The notes beneath the pieces were generated by a model. It saw nothing but the letters and a program-made list of their open reading frames with translations, made no database searches and was not told the DNA's origin. This document shows, in pieces, positions 26,652 to 36,439 of a stretch of DNA of 64,000 bases (its first letter is position 1; the number at the start of each line of letters is the position of its first letter). The translations under genes and the position numbers were made by a program. Origin of the DNA: an uncultured Thermoguttaceae bacterium (GTDB taxonomy: Bacteria; Planctomycetota; Planctomycetia; Pirellulales; Thermoguttaceae); contig CALIRO010000062.1 in NCBI GenBank assembly GCA_938042245.1, forward strand, positions 1 to 64,000, given 5' to 3'.

Positions 26652-27505
26652 CCTTGACTCCTTGGCGATCCTTTTGGCTTTTCGACCTATCAGCACAAAA
26701 CTGGAAGAAATCCCCCGTTGCCTAGTTGGAAAAGCCTCCCTTAGAGGTAGCACCGTGTGTTAGTCAGGAGGTATTTTCGCTCCATTGGCACTCAACGCCG
26801 TCGAACAGAGGAAGTGATCAGGCCGTATGCCAATCCCTTCTTGGCCTCGATATCGTTTTTTGGGGGGAATATTTCCCCCTGCAGAACCCCCCGCCTTGGC
26901 ATCCCTGGCAAAGGAGGCACGCAGACTCTTTGCGTTGCTTTCCTGCCTGCCCAGAAATCACACTCTGGGCGACCGTCAGCGAAATTGAGGGGCCTTTTTC
27001 ATTGGGGCTAAATTAGGTCTTTTTTCTGGGCTTCCGGCCCCGGCCCAGTTAAGGTCTTGACCCATGATAGAATCTAAAAAAGGTAGCGTCCTCCGTCGTC
27101 GGCCCGTTGTTCCGTAAGTTTCCCAACTCAACTTGAATAGGAATCTAGCCAATCCTTTCCTCTAGAGCAAGAGCATCTGGGTTTTCCAAAAGGAATAGAA
27201 GTGGTGGGAGTCCTCGTTGCCCCTATCCTAGCTGGGGGTATAGCGATGAGCTAGGCCGCACGCATTTTCAGCATAAACGATGAATCTGCTAAAACTTGTG
27301 TAAACACCCTTTTGGGGGGTTCCGTGGAGCTTTACAAACTTTCTCTCCGAAGAAAATGGGGAAAGGAATTTGGGGCCATTGGCAGGCGGGGGAATCAGGG
27401 ATGCCGAACGAACTCATAAGAGTAGCATCCAGAAGGGGCAGATTTGGAAAAGAGTTTAATATTACTAAACTAACAAAGTAACTTTGATTTTTGAAAGGCT
27501 AGGGT
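26652..27505. other. Long non-coding gap
   Basis: About 850 bp between the divergent lpxD and GT2-like genes. It should hold both promoters. No consensus pair or RNA gene was recognised. The last 50 bases contain ATATTACTAAACTAA (27459-27473), described separately. Confidence 0.55.
27459..27473 (+). promoter_or_regulatory. Shared 15-bp upstream motif, copy 1
   Basis: ATATTACTAAACTAA lies 32 nt before the start of the GT2-like gene. The identical 15-mer recurs at 42706-42720 before another GT2 gene, in each case followed by ACTTTG and GAAAGG. It may be a common leader or operator, but a chance match cannot be excluded. Confidence 0.35.
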
Positions 27506-28219
27506 GTGTGCCTCTCGCTCAGTGCATTGGTTCCTGTGCGAAATGTCCAGGCTGTTGTAGAACCGGCTCTGCGGAGGTTATTAGAAATCTTGGCGGAATT
27601 GACCCGAGCGGTGGAACTGATCGTGTTGGACGATGGTTCTACGGATGCCACCGGCGAAGTGCTTTCGGAAATGGCCGTTCAGTATCCTCAAATCAAGGTA
27701 TTTCATTTTGGCCGACCGAGGGGGTGGGTTGAAGCTCTTCGGACCGGTCTAGCCGAAGCCAGGGGTCAAATCCTCTTTTTCGAAGAACCAGGTTGCCTCC
27801 TGCCTTGGAATCAATTACCTCTGTTATGGAACGCCGCCGCCAAGCATCTGGTGGTGGTTGGTCGGTCTGCAGGGGCTGGTTGGCAGGCCCACAGCCACGG
27901 CACCGGCAGCGCGGACGACCCATCTGGAGGGGTTGCAGGGAGGGGCACCTATCAATTGGTGCACCGATCTGTCCTGTTCCGCTTGGCGAGCCGACTTACC
28001 GAGGGGATTTCTTTCCGGCAGCTGCTGTTGCAAGAGGGGATTGCTTGGCAAGAGCGGATCCTTTCGGGGCGGCTTCGGCCAGAGAATGAAATTTTATATC
28101 CTATTCTTTACCCCACAGAACCCTTCTCTTGCCGCACCGATCTGCCCCAACAGCAAACAAACCCGCCCAACTATTTGGTCCATCTGGTGAAAGAAAAACC
28201 ATCTGTCTTCTCCCTCTAA
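27506..28219 (+). CDS. Glycosyltransferase family 2-like protein, short and atypical
   Basis: 237 residues from a GTG at 27506, with GAAAGG nearby. The start matches the GT-A fold of GT2 enzymes: LSALVPVRNVQAVVEPALRR, then ELIVLDDGSTDATGEVL (the DDGS nucleotide-binding motif at 42-45). Where the metal-binding DxD normally follows, the sequence is ILFFEEPGCLLP, without a DxD. The remainder is shorter than usual (typical members exceed 280 residues) and Gly/Ala/Ser-rich in the middle. It could be an inactive or specialised relative. It lies alone in a long non-coding area, before a GT4 gene on the other strand. Confidence 0.7.
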   Translation: MCLSLSALVPVRNVQAVVEPALRRLLEILAELTRAVELIVLDDGSTDATGEVLSEMAVQYPQIKVFHFGRPRGWVEALRTGLAEARGQILFFEEPGCLLPWNQLPLLWNAAAKHLVVVGRSAGAGWQAHSHGTGSADDPSGGVAGRGTYQLVHRSVLFRLASRLTEGISFRQLLLQEGIAWQERILSGRLRPENEILYPILYPTEPFSCRTDLPQQQTNPPNYLVHLVKEKPSVFSL

Positions 28220-28362
28220 CGAAGTCCCACCGTACCCCCCAGAAGGGCATATCCAGTCCTTCAAGACGGAGAAAGCGAACTGCTTCTTTTCTCTGGGCGC
28301 CTGGAGGGTTCCGAACCAATTCGGCCAGCTTTTCTCACCGCCCCTTTGGCCGTCTTTGCGGT

Positions 28363-28451
28363 TGGCTGAATTGTTCCAGGCTTTCGATGGCAAGCAGCCT
28401 GGACCTCTTCGGCCTGCTTGGCCGCTTGTGGCTAAATTGTTCCAGGCTTTC
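28363..28451. repeat. Direct repeat of 23 bp, 66 bp apart
   Basis: TGGCTGAATTGTTCCAGGCT plus TTC at 28363-28385 recurs at 28429-28451 with one mismatch (TGGCTA). The second copy ends immediately before the GT4 stop codon. Between them lies a G/C-rich stretch. The role is unknown. Confidence 0.7.
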
Positions 28452-28452
28452 C

Positions 28453-29742
28453 TTACGGACTACACGGGGCCATGGAGGGTTTGGATAGGATGGCCCGCAG
28501 TTCTTGTTCCACGCGAGCATAGGAGAAGTAGCGTCGGCCAATCTGGTAATTCTGTTCTACAATCTCTTTCCAGGCCTGCCGATTGTCTAATAGGTGGCGC
28601 ACTTGCGCTACCAATTCCTCGGTCAAAAAGCCGTCCATCAAAAAGGTCTTAAATCCGCACGGTTCGATGTCCGTCCGATAGATGGCATAACAGTTGGCCA
28701 GGATCGGTTTTTTGAAGTAGATGGCTTCCAGGAAAGCATTGCCGAAGCCTTCGTAGGTGGACGGATAGCTTACCAGGTCGGCGTTGTGGTAGGCATCCCA
28801 AATGGTATATAGACGTCTTCCATCGGAGGCTACCCCACGGCGATGCGAAATCCACCCGGAGGCATAATAAATCGGCACCGCCAACAGCCGGGCGTACCGC
28901 TCGATCCACCGGGGATACGCATCGCCTTCGTCGCCGGCATCGTGCGTGATTACTAGCTTGACCCGGGGATCGTCTAAAAGACGGACCAATTCAATGGCAT
29001 GTTCGATCCCTTTGCGTGCTACGATCCGCGTGGGCTGCAAGATCAAAAAATCCTCCGGACGGATACCCAACGACTCCCGGAGCGACAAAGCGTAGGCGTC
29101 CGGCGGATCAGGCGGATGGTCGAAATCCATCACATTGGGGATAACATGGCAGGTGAGGCCGGTGCGTCGGCTAAATTCGCGCGCGGCCTGTGAATTGATG
29201 ACCACATGCTGCATCTGCGGCAACGCCGGCGGAAACGCCGTACGCAGGTAATCCTCCGCCGCATTGACCAAGTACCGCTCTCGCTCCCAGACAAAATCAT
29301 GGTGGTGGGCAATACACCCGATGCCCGTCTCCATGACCAGTTCCACCAAGGCCAAACCAAGCGGAATGTTCATCGGAATGGTCAAGCAGTTTTCGGCAAT
29401 CAAAAGATCCAGATCGAACCGCCGGACCGCCGAGTGCAGCTTCTCCTTGATCACCCAGGTCATTTCTCGCACTTCGGCACTCAGCTGCATGCTCCGGCGC
29501 TGGCGACCGAAAAGTTGCCGCTGGATCTCCACAATCATCGGGTGCTTGAAATGGGCCTCTCGGATCAGTTGCGTACGATCTTCGGGCCGGTCGCATTGTC
29601 CAGCGATATAGAAACATTCATGTCCCATCCGCTCCAGCACCTCGGCCCATTTGCCAATTTCTAAGCTCACGCCATCCGTGCCCGCTATCCGGGTGGCTAC
29701 AAAACCAATCCGATGGTTGGCTCGCTGCGGATCGTAGTTCAT
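28453..29742 (-). CDS. Glycosyltransferase family 4 (GT-B fold)
   Basis: 429 residues. The N-terminal domain shows RIGFVATRIAGTDGVSLEIGKWAEVL, the usual substrate-side Rossmann start. The C-terminal domain has LILQPTRIVARKGIEHAIELV, VKLVITHDAG, LYTIWDAYHNADLVSYPSTYEGFGNAFLEAI in parts, including the EX7E motif (EGFGNAFLE) that marks GT4 retaining transferases. Typical members use NDP-sugars to build glycoconjugates or exopolysaccharide. Acceptor and donor cannot be predicted. There is no strong ribosome-binding site before the ATG, and no adjacent pathway gene on the same strand within 350 bp. Confidence 0.88.
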   Translation of the reverse strand: MNYDPQRANHRIGFVATRIAGTDGVSLEIGKWAEVLERMGHECFYIAGQCDRPEDRTQLIREAHFKHPMIVEIQRQLFGRQRRSMQLSAEVREMTWVIKEKLHSAVRRFDLDLLIAENCLTIPMNIPLGLALVELVMETGIGCIAHHHDFVWERERYLVNAAEDYLRTAFPPALPQMQHVVINSQAAREFSRRTGLTCHVIPNVMDFDHPPDPPDAYALSLRESLGIRPEDFLILQPTRIVARKGIEHAIELVRLLDDPRVKLVITHDAGDEGDAYPRWIERYARLLAVPIYYASGWISHRRGVASDGRRLYTIWDAYHNADLVSYPSTYEGFGNAFLEAIYFKKPILANCYAIYRTDIEPCGFKTFLMDGFLTEELVAQVRHLLDNRQAWKEIVEQNYQIGRRYFSYARVEQELRAILSKPSMAPCSP

Positions 29743-30104
29743 GCTGGGAACACGTACCTAAAGAAATTCAAACGAAGGAAATGCGAACATGGCGGGGAAC
29801 GGCATGTCCCCAGTTGCTGCCCCTATTGTTCGGGAAATCAGGGAAGCAGGTGGCTGAGGTCAAGTAAGAGAAAAATGTTCAGTAATCTTCCCCACTCTCT
29901 TCGCATACGCCGAGGACCTTCCGACTCCCAACAGCTAAAAGAAACTTGCTTATGATTGTAATCGGGGAAGTTCTGAAGACAAGAGATGTTCGGGCTATCC
30001 GGCAATAACCCAAAAGGGGAATGATTATAAGATTACGGCGCCACGAACCGTAGCAGACCAATCTCCCGGAACTGGCGGATCCTATCTGCTGGCCGCCAGC
30101 CTGC
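29743..30104. other. Non-coding gap
   Basis: About 360 bp between the GT4 gene and the GTPase gene, both on the minus strand. Nothing recognised; it should hold the GT4 promoter. Confidence 0.5.
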
Positions 30105-31910
30105 TTATGCCGAGCGGCGTCGGCCCAACACTCCTTCCGGCAACGCCAACCGGAGGCGCATGTTTTCGACCCGCTGCCAAATCCGGGTCAAATCCTCCTG
30201 AAAACGCCGGATGTCTTCACATTCTCTCTCCCAGGCCCGGAAAAGCCAGGTTTGTTCGGCCTCCTGACGCCACTGCCGAAGGCAATGCTGAATATGGCGG
30301 GCAAGACCATGGCGAATCCGATTCAAGAAGATCCAAATTAACACCGCCGCCCACACGAAGATCCAAAAAAGGCTCGCCAAATAAAACGCCAGTCCATAAA
30401 CAGGGGCATCCGGCGTCGGATCCAGCCAGGTATCCCAAAAGTAATTTTTCGCCAAGCGATACAGCACCACCGCGATTCCCACCCCAAACAGGAATTCATA
30501 GAAGCCCCGAACGTACCATCGGCTATGCTGAACTGCTAGACGCTGGATCGTTTCCTCGGCATGCTCGCTCAATTGGGAAAGGAGGTCTTGAACGGACTGC
30601 TCTAATTCGGGCCATAGGTGTTCGGGCTGGCCTCGTTGGGTATCCAGTCCAGCTTCCCCAGCATACCCCTGCAGTCGGATACCGACCTCCTGTAATTGGC
30701 TCCGCTGCCAACCTATGCTTCGGAGGGTCTGCAGGCCTAGGAGGCGTGCCTGTTGGACTTGCCGTTTGCGCCACAGTTGCCAGCCGATCGCCCCAGCCCA
30801 AAGCACCCAGGCTGCCGGACCGGGCACCCGACGGCCTAATGCCCACACCAGCAGCATCCCCACGCTTTGATAGATTCGGAGCATCCAGGCCCAAGGACTG
30901 CTGCCCCAGCGGGATATAATTTCCCCCAAAAGCCGGTTTTCCGCATCCCGCCGAGCCGTCTCCAACTGCGTCTGCAACTGGCCCCCCAGAGCGTCCAAAA
31001 GCTGGTGTTTCTCCTTTTGCAAGGCCTGCTGAAACTTTTCGAGGCCAGTCTGGCCCTGCTGAAAGTTTTCCGCACATCGTTTTAATGCCTCCGCTGCCAG
31101 ATCCAGCAGATTGGCCCGCCGGATACGGCTGGCTGCAGAACCGGCAAGCTGCCGGGTCAGAAGGTCCAGCAACTCGGCCATTTCCGGTTGCGCCGGTCGG
31201 CCCAACCGCGCATCTTCCAAAGACCGGACGCTATCGATCCGAAAAATCCGAGGTACCGTATATCTCGATTTCTCCAGCACCTTTTGCCAATCCTGGCGGA
31301 TGTCGGCGTCGGTCTCGGCATGAGTTTGCACGAACACAAGCCGGGCGCCGGTGGCTGATCGGGCTAATTCCTCAGCTACCCGGCCGCTCCGGTATTTCTG
31401 CTGGGTACCGGTTACCAAGAGCACATCACAGTAAGGCAGTATCTGCCGCAATCGGGCCAAATTCGTGGCAGCCTCTTCGGCCGATTCACTAGTGTCCGGA
31501 TCCGGACAGTCCACCAGCACCAGATGCTCCAAAATAGGCAACTGCTGATGGCAAACCTCCACAGCGGCCGGATCCAGACCAAGCATTTCCGGCCGGATGT
31601 CTGCTCGGCAGACCAAGATGGGTTTCCGGGTGGTAGGCCGAAGCTGGCCGGTGGGCAGCACTTCCTGACCCAGAATCGCATTAAGTAAAGCGCTTTTGCC
31701 AGTCCCTGTACCCCCCAACGTGGCTACCACTAACGGGGCATCCATTCGAATCCGAATCCCCTCCAGACGCTCCAAAAGACGATGGATCAATTTTTGCGCC
31801 GATCGGGCAGGCTCCCAATCTGGGGCCGATTCGGCCCAGGCCCGCAGATCCTCTGCCAACCGGTCGATTTCAGCCAGAATCTCTAATTGGGAAATGTCTG
31901 GTAAAGACAT
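30105..31910 (-). CDS. Membrane-associated dynamin-like GTPase
   Basis: 601 residues. Residues about 55-250 are a GTPase domain with P-loop GGTGTGKS (66-73) and switch motif DCPDPDT (134-140). A canonical NKxD is not seen; the G4 region reads FVQTHAETDAD, so guanine specificity is uncertain. A long helical region with coiled-coil tendency follows, then two hydrophobic stretches (about 345-385 and 480-530). The C-terminus is highly charged and helical, a plan reminiscent of bacterial dynamin-like proteins that remodel membranes. No paired second dynamin gene is adjacent. The ATG has only a weak ribosome-binding site. Confidence 0.8.
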   Translation of the reverse strand: MSLPDISQLEILAEIDRLAEDLRAWAESAPDWEPARSAQKLIHRLLERLEGIRIRMDAPLVVATLGGTGTGKSALLNAILGQEVLPTGQLRPTTRKPILVCRADIRPEMLGLDPAAVEVCHQQLPILEHLVLVDCPDPDTSESAEEAATNLARLRQILPYCDVLLVTGTQQKYRSGRVAEELARSATGARLVFVQTHAETDADIRQDWQKVLEKSRYTVPRIFRIDSVRSLEDARLGRPAQPEMAELLDLLTRQLAGSAASRIRRANLLDLAAEALKRCAENFQQGQTGLEKFQQALQKEKHQLLDALGGQLQTQLETARRDAENRLLGEIISRWGSSPWAWMLRIYQSVGMLLVWALGRRVPGPAAWVLWAGAIGWQLWRKRQVQQARLLGLQTLRSIGWQRSQLQEVGIRLQGYAGEAGLDTQRGQPEHLWPELEQSVQDLLSQLSEHAEETIQRLAVQHSRWYVRGFYEFLFGVGIAVVLYRLAKNYFWDTWLDPTPDAPVYGLAFYLASLFWIFVWAAVLIWIFLNRIRHGLARHIQHCLRQWRQEAEQTWLFRAWERECEDIRRFQEDLTRIWQRVENMRLRLALPEGVLGRRRSA

Positions 31911-32750
31911 TTTACTAACTTTACCTATCTTTCGTGTTTTGCCAAAAATACGGTTCCAACGGGAAACTACTCTAAAATCTTAATATCTCTCTGGGGGAAT
32001 CAAAACCCTCCGAAAAGGGGAAGAAAATTCAAAAATACCAAAACCTGACCCTTCCGGAACCTATGAGGGAAGCTAGGCCAACAAAGAACGTAGCTGGTCC
32101 TTTCCAAATCATTGGCCGAAGATTTTTGAAATTCAAACCGGAAAATCTGGGAAGAATAGGAAAGAGTAAATCGTTGTGAGGATTATCCAAAGGAAGTACT
32201 TTTTCTCAAAATTACCTATTTTCTCTACTTTGTCAAAATACTTTTAGACCTCCCCTGATTTCGACTTTTGCCCATTTTAAGCCCACCCTGCCAGAGGCAA
32301 GCTCCTACTCCGTTCTACACATTGGCGTTAGGAAATTACATGAAGAAATGGAGTTTTCTACGTAACTATCGGAAATAAAAGGAGTTATGGAAAATAGCAA
32401 AGGTCGAGCTGAGGAAAGGGTTGCTGGGAAAGTCGGGAAAGTATCGGCCTCTAAATCGGCACTTAAAGGAGACATTCCTGTCTTTTGGACCCTTTTATCT
32501 TTCGGATCTTTTTGGAGGTACGTCCAAACTCCGAAACCCGTAAAGCTGCCATTGTAGCCAATAGGCGGTATTACTAAAATGTGCCCCCCATTGACAGGTA
32601 TTGGTAGGCGGAGGCAACGGTGTTTGGCAAAGCAATGCCAAGCTGAGCGAGCCCTTTTGCGAATCGGGGCAATGGGCACGACGTTTTCTTACTGGGGCAA
32701 CGGAGATGCTCCGTCCGAAGGGTCTGGATATTAGGCCTGATTGCCCTCCG
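31911..32750. other. Non-coding gap with divergent promoters expected
   Basis: About 840 bp between the GTPase gene and the DUF11 protein gene. AT-rich at 31911-32250. No RNA gene or confident promoter pair was seen. The in-frame extension of the DUF11 gene to 32601 has weak coding character. Confidence 0.5.
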
Positions 32751-35369
32751 ATGGTAACTACGGCAGCCACTCAAGGGGGAAGACGCTGCGCCTGGTGGCA
32801 TTTGAGGCCATGGGGTCGGGAAGTCATGGCCCTCTGCGTGCTTGGACTGGGACTGCTGCTGGCTGGCGGCGATGGCCAGGCGGGGGTGCCCCGGATTGAT
32901 CCAAGCGGAGAACGGATTTTCTTGCCCCCAGCGGACCGAACCGACTTAGAGGGAGGCCTGTTCCAACAGCTGGAGAATGTGGCCTTATACCTTAACCCTC
33001 GGGACGTGGTAGCTCCCATTGGCACGGAAGTGATCTTGGTGGCTACTGTGGTGGGGCCGGACCATTATACTAGCACCAACGAGCGGGTGGAATGGTCGAT
33101 TTCGGCTGGTAGTGTCGGCGAATTTGTGCAGGTGGGTAAGGGCAGTTGGCTGAATTGGTTGGTTTTCGACTTTACCCGGGCACGCAAACTGTGCACTACG
33201 TTTGCGATTACCAGCACGTTGCGGCGGCCGGTTCGGCTTACCCGAGGCACCCCGGACCCAGGGGATGATCTGGTGATTCAGCCGGGCCAAGCCTGGGTCT
33301 CGGTGAGTTCTGCTATGGAGGGGACGAGTTATGTCTCGGCATATGCTCCTAGTGTGGTGCCGGGGGGCCAGCGGCGGCAGACAGCCAAGATCCAGTGGGT
33401 GGATGCCCAGTGGACGTTTCCGGCCCCAGGGATTCAGTCGGCTGGGAGCAGACACAGCTTGACTACGACGGTGGTGGGTCGTTCCGACGGTCGGCCACGT
33501 CGCGGATGGGTGGTGCGGTATGAAATTGTGGATGGGCCGCCTGCTGGATTTGTCCCTGATGGCGCCAAGGTGGCAGAAGTAGCCACCAATGAAGCGGGCC
33601 AAGCAACGGTCGAACTCGTGCAGCCCCAACCCACGGCGGGAACCAATCGCATCCAGATTCAAATCCTTCGGCCTTCTGCTGGGGGTGGGCCGGAGTCAGG
33701 TCGGTTAGCGTTGGCCTCTGGAATGACTACCTGTACATGGTCGGCGCCCCAACTTGCTGTGCGAATGATTGGCCCTAGTGTGGTCTCGGTGGGCAGCTCG
33801 GTGCAATATACCGTGGAGGTGTCCAATCCAGGGGACCTGTTGGCCGAGGGGGTTCGGCTTGGGGTGCAGATTCCGGAGGGGGCGGCCTTTTTGGCAAGCA
33901 CGCCGCCGGGGCAATTAACCGGCCCTATGGTGCAATGGGATTTGGGCACGCTGGGGCCGGGGCAGTTCCAGCGGGTGGATGTTACTCTGCGGGCGGATCG
34001 CCCTGGAGTATGGAACATTTCTGCGGAGGCCGTTTCTCCTCGGGGCCTCCGCTCCCGCCACCAGACCAGTACCACCGTCACCCCATCGGCCACGTCCCCT
34101 CCCACCCCCGGATCGACGGCGCCGACAGGAGCCGCCGCTTCCTCAGGGCCTTCGGAAGTTCCACCGGAGGTCCAGTTGCGGGTAAGTGGCCCCAATCAGG
34201 CTACCGTAGGTCAGCAAGTCCGGTTCGACATTCTGGTGATCAACCGAACCAGCAGAACAATTTCCGGTTTGGTGATTCGGGATCGGTTTGGGCCGGGGCT
34301 TCGGCATGAAATGGCCCCAGCGGGGGTTTTGGAACGATCTTTGCCCGATCTGCCGCCCGCAGCCCAACAGCAGTTCTATGTAGTGTTTCAAGTGGTTCAA
34401 TCGGGCCAGCTCTGTCAGGTGGTAGAACTTTATAGTGGTGGACAGATGATTCAAAGCCAACAAGTATGTTTGACAGCCGTCGGCGGGGCAGCAGGCGGCG
34501 CTGGCTCTGTCGGGGGCGCCCAGCCGCCGCCGGTATCGGCAGAAGGCTCGACCTCCCAAAGCAGTCCGGCTCATGCCTCCGGGGGCTCTGCCAGGGAAGG
34601 TCCTGCCGGGAAGATGCCGCCAGCTAGTGCCAGTCTAAAACTGCGCAGTTGGACCGAACCGTCCAAAGCAACCATCGGCCAGCAAGTGCTTCTCACTACG
34701 GAGATTCATAATATCGGCGACAGACCCCTTTCGCAGGTGCAGGTACGGATCCGACAGGATCCTCAATTAGCGCCCCGTCAGGCCACCCAGGGTGCCCGTT
34801 GGACCGGCCAAGAGGTAGAATGGCTGATCAGCTCGATCCCGCCTGGCGAGTATGTGCCGCTGCAAGTGCAATATCTCTGCAATGCTGCTGGAACAAAAGT
34901 ATGTGCATATACTTATGTTACTTCTACTCACGCCCAAGCAGATGCCGAAGCTTGTCTGAGTATAGAACCTCCCGGCTCTACGAGCAGCCTTGGCCCGGCA
35001 GAATTGGTGGTAACGGTTACCGACCTCAAAGACCCCGTCCCCCAAGGCGATCCGATTACCTATAAGATCACCGTGCACAATCAAGGCCAGAAGGCTGATT
35101 TTCAGACGACCGTTACTGCCATCTTATCCAGTGATCTGCTTGCCTACCGGATCGGCACCAGTGGACCTGCCCCTTACGACATCCAAGGCCAAGAGATCCG
35201 GTTTCGACCGGTGGAACAGATTCGGCCAGGGGAGACGCTGACCTATCGAATTATTGCCCAGACACGCAATCCCGGGGAAGCCCAGCTGACCGTCAAAGTC
35301 GTCAGTCAATCTCTTCGCACACCCAAAATCGTCTCCGAGAAGACCCGCATTCATCCGAAAACCCGGTAA
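32751..35369 (+). CDS. Large secreted DUF11/CARDB-type repeat protein
   Basis: 872 residues from ATG 32751; starts at 32706, 32601 or 32826 are possible since none has a strong ribosome-binding site. An N-terminal region of positive charge and hydrophobic core (VMALCVLGLGLLLAGG) looks like a Sec signal. After an Ig-like part (LYLNPRDVVAPIGTEVILVATV) come at least four DUF11 units starting near 333, 473, 628 and 750 (IGPSVVSVGSSVQYTVEVSN, SGPNQATVGQQVRFDILVIN, WTEPSKATIGQQVLLTTEIHN, DLKDPVPQGDPITYKITVHN), joined by Pro/Ser/Gly-rich linkers. Such beta-sandwich repeats form surface or cell-envelope fibres in planctomycetes. There is no anchor motif at the C-terminus. Confidence 0.88.
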   Translation: MVTTAATQGGRRCAWWHLRPWGREVMALCVLGLGLLLAGGDGQAGVPRIDPSGERIFLPPADRTDLEGGLFQQLENVALYLNPRDVVAPIGTEVILVATVVGPDHYTSTNERVEWSISAGSVGEFVQVGKGSWLNWLVFDFTRARKLCTTFAITSTLRRPVRLTRGTPDPGDDLVIQPGQAWVSVSSAMEGTSYVSAYAPSVVPGGQRRQTAKIQWVDAQWTFPAPGIQSAGSRHSLTTTVVGRSDGRPRRGWVVRYEIVDGPPAGFVPDGAKVAEVATNEAGQATVELVQPQPTAGTNRIQIQILRPSAGGGPESGRLALASGMTTCTWSAPQLAVRMIGPSVVSVGSSVQYTVEVSNPGDLLAEGVRLGVQIPEGAAFLASTPPGQLTGPMVQWDLGTLGPGQFQRVDVTLRADRPGVWNISAEAVSPRGLRSRHQTSTTVTPSATSPPTPGSTAPTGAAASSGPSEVPPEVQLRVSGPNQATVGQQVRFDILVINRTSRTISGLVIRDRFGPGLRHEMAPAGVLERSLPDLPPAAQQQFYVVFQVVQSGQLCQVVELYSGGQMIQSQQVCLTAVGGAAGGAGSVGGAQPPPVSAEGSTSQSSPAHASGGSAREGPAGKMPPASASLKLRSWTEPSKATIGQQVLLTTEIHNIGDRPLSQVQVRIRQDPQLAPRQATQGARWTGQEVEWLISSIPPGEYVPLQVQYLCNAAGTKVCAYTYVTSTHAQADAEACLSIEPPGSTSSLGPAELVVTVTDLKDPVPQGDPITYKITVHNQGQKADFQTTVTAILSSDLLAYRIGTSGPAPYDIQGQEIRFRPVEQIRPGETLTYRIIAQTRNPGEAQLTVKVVSQSLRTPKIVSEKTRIHPKTR

Positions 35370-35485
35370 AACCAGCCTCTAAGGAACGATGGGAAACGGC
35401 GGTTTGTTGTACCCCTTTGGTAGGTTATGCTTCATCGACAGTTTGTTTAGCTCTTGCGATTCCCCTGGCAGAGGATTTGGAAGGC

Positions 35486-36439
35486 TTACCGATCGAAATC
35501 ATGTTCAATCGGGGGCATCCCCGGACGCACTGTCAGACGTGTCCAGTGGAACTTCGCTTGATCGATCAGGTTTTTGGGCTCAGGGAAATATTTTTTCATT
35601 TCTACGAGGACAGGCTCGGCCATGTCGGGCTGGCTGGAGCGGGCACGGCGGGAAATCAGGCACATGTAGTACTCCCCCGGAGCGGGCAATTGGACCAGGA
35701 AGTTGCCTTCGGCGTCGGTGCGGGCATAGGCCCCGCCAAAGCGGCTGATCGCTTGAAGGGTCGGGTGGGACGGCTCCAGCGGCGGATCTTGAGGTCGGAG
35801 GCCTATCGTAACAAATCGCTCCTCGGGGATCCGATCTGCTGGCAAAAAGATAGCCACCGCTCCTTCATCCGGCTTGACGTCAAGAGGTTTCGGTCGATAA
35901 AAAAGTCGGCCTTCGACAAATATCGGCCCGGTAGGTTGTTCCGGTTCCACTGGCCGGGACCGAGCCGGATTGTCAGCCCAGCCCAACCAATATCCCAGCC
36001 CAAACCCCCCTATACCCACCAGAAAGATCAACACCGCCTCCCAATACAACCTGCGCCGGGAAATCCAGATCAGTTCCTTGGTGGAACTGGCAAAGTGGGG
36101 ACCCAGCGGGCTGGTTGGGGGAAATCCCTCTCCGCTGGCTGGGGGGGCAGAACCGACCCCCACAACACCAGAAACAACAGATGTGGAGGAACTCGCAGTG
36201 CCCGTCCCAGTCCAGGCGTCATCTTCGGGCTCTTCGTCGAAAATGAAGATACCGGAGGGCATAGGTGGGCTAGGCTGGGAGCGGGCAGCAGCTTCGGCGG
36301 CCAAGGCGGCGCCCGCCTCCTCCTGGCTGGGGACCCGCTGCAAGCGGCCGCATTTCGGGCACTGTATCTCGGCGCCCGCTTTTCGCCGACCAATGCTCAG
36401 CAGTTGCCGACACCCTATACACCGAAATCGAATCGGCAT
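35486..36439 (-). CDS. Zinc-ribbon membrane protein with carboxypeptidase-regulatory-like domain
   Basis: 317 residues. A zinc ribbon with Cys7, Cys10, Cys27 and Cys30 opens the protein (RCIGC, QCPKC), a cytoplasmic feature found in many planctomycete membrane proteins. A low-complexity region, a single membrane helix (LIFLVGIGGFGLGYWLGWA) and then an extracytoplasmic domain follow. That domain (VEGRLFYRPKPLDVKPDEGAVAIFLP, RTDAEGNFLVQLPAPGEYYM) resembles carboxypeptidase-regulatory or transthyretin-like beta-sandwiches. No enzymatic motif was recognised. The gene faces the DUF11 gene and ends 117 bp from its stop codon. The function is unknown. Confidence 0.82.
   Translation of the reverse strand: MPIRFRCIGCRQLLSIGRRKAGAEIQCPKCGRLQRVPSQEEAGAALAAEAAARSQPSPPMPSGIFIFDEEPEDDAWTGTGTASSSTSVVSGVVGVGSAPPASGEGFPPTSPLGPHFASSTKELIWISRRRLYWEAVLIFLVGIGGFGLGYWLGWADNPARSRPVEPEQPTGPIFVEGRLFYRPKPLDVKPDEGAVAIFLPADRIPEERFVTIGLRPQDPPLEPSHPTLQAISRFGGAYARTDAEGNFLVQLPAPGEYYMCLISRRARSSQPDMAEPVLVEMKKYFPEPKNLIDQAKFHWTRLTVRPGMPPIEHDFDR

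Noticed and set aside
26652-27505. RNase P RNA or 6S RNA in long gaps
   Set aside because: The gaps were scanned for the usual conserved cores and none were found; a covariance search would be decisive.
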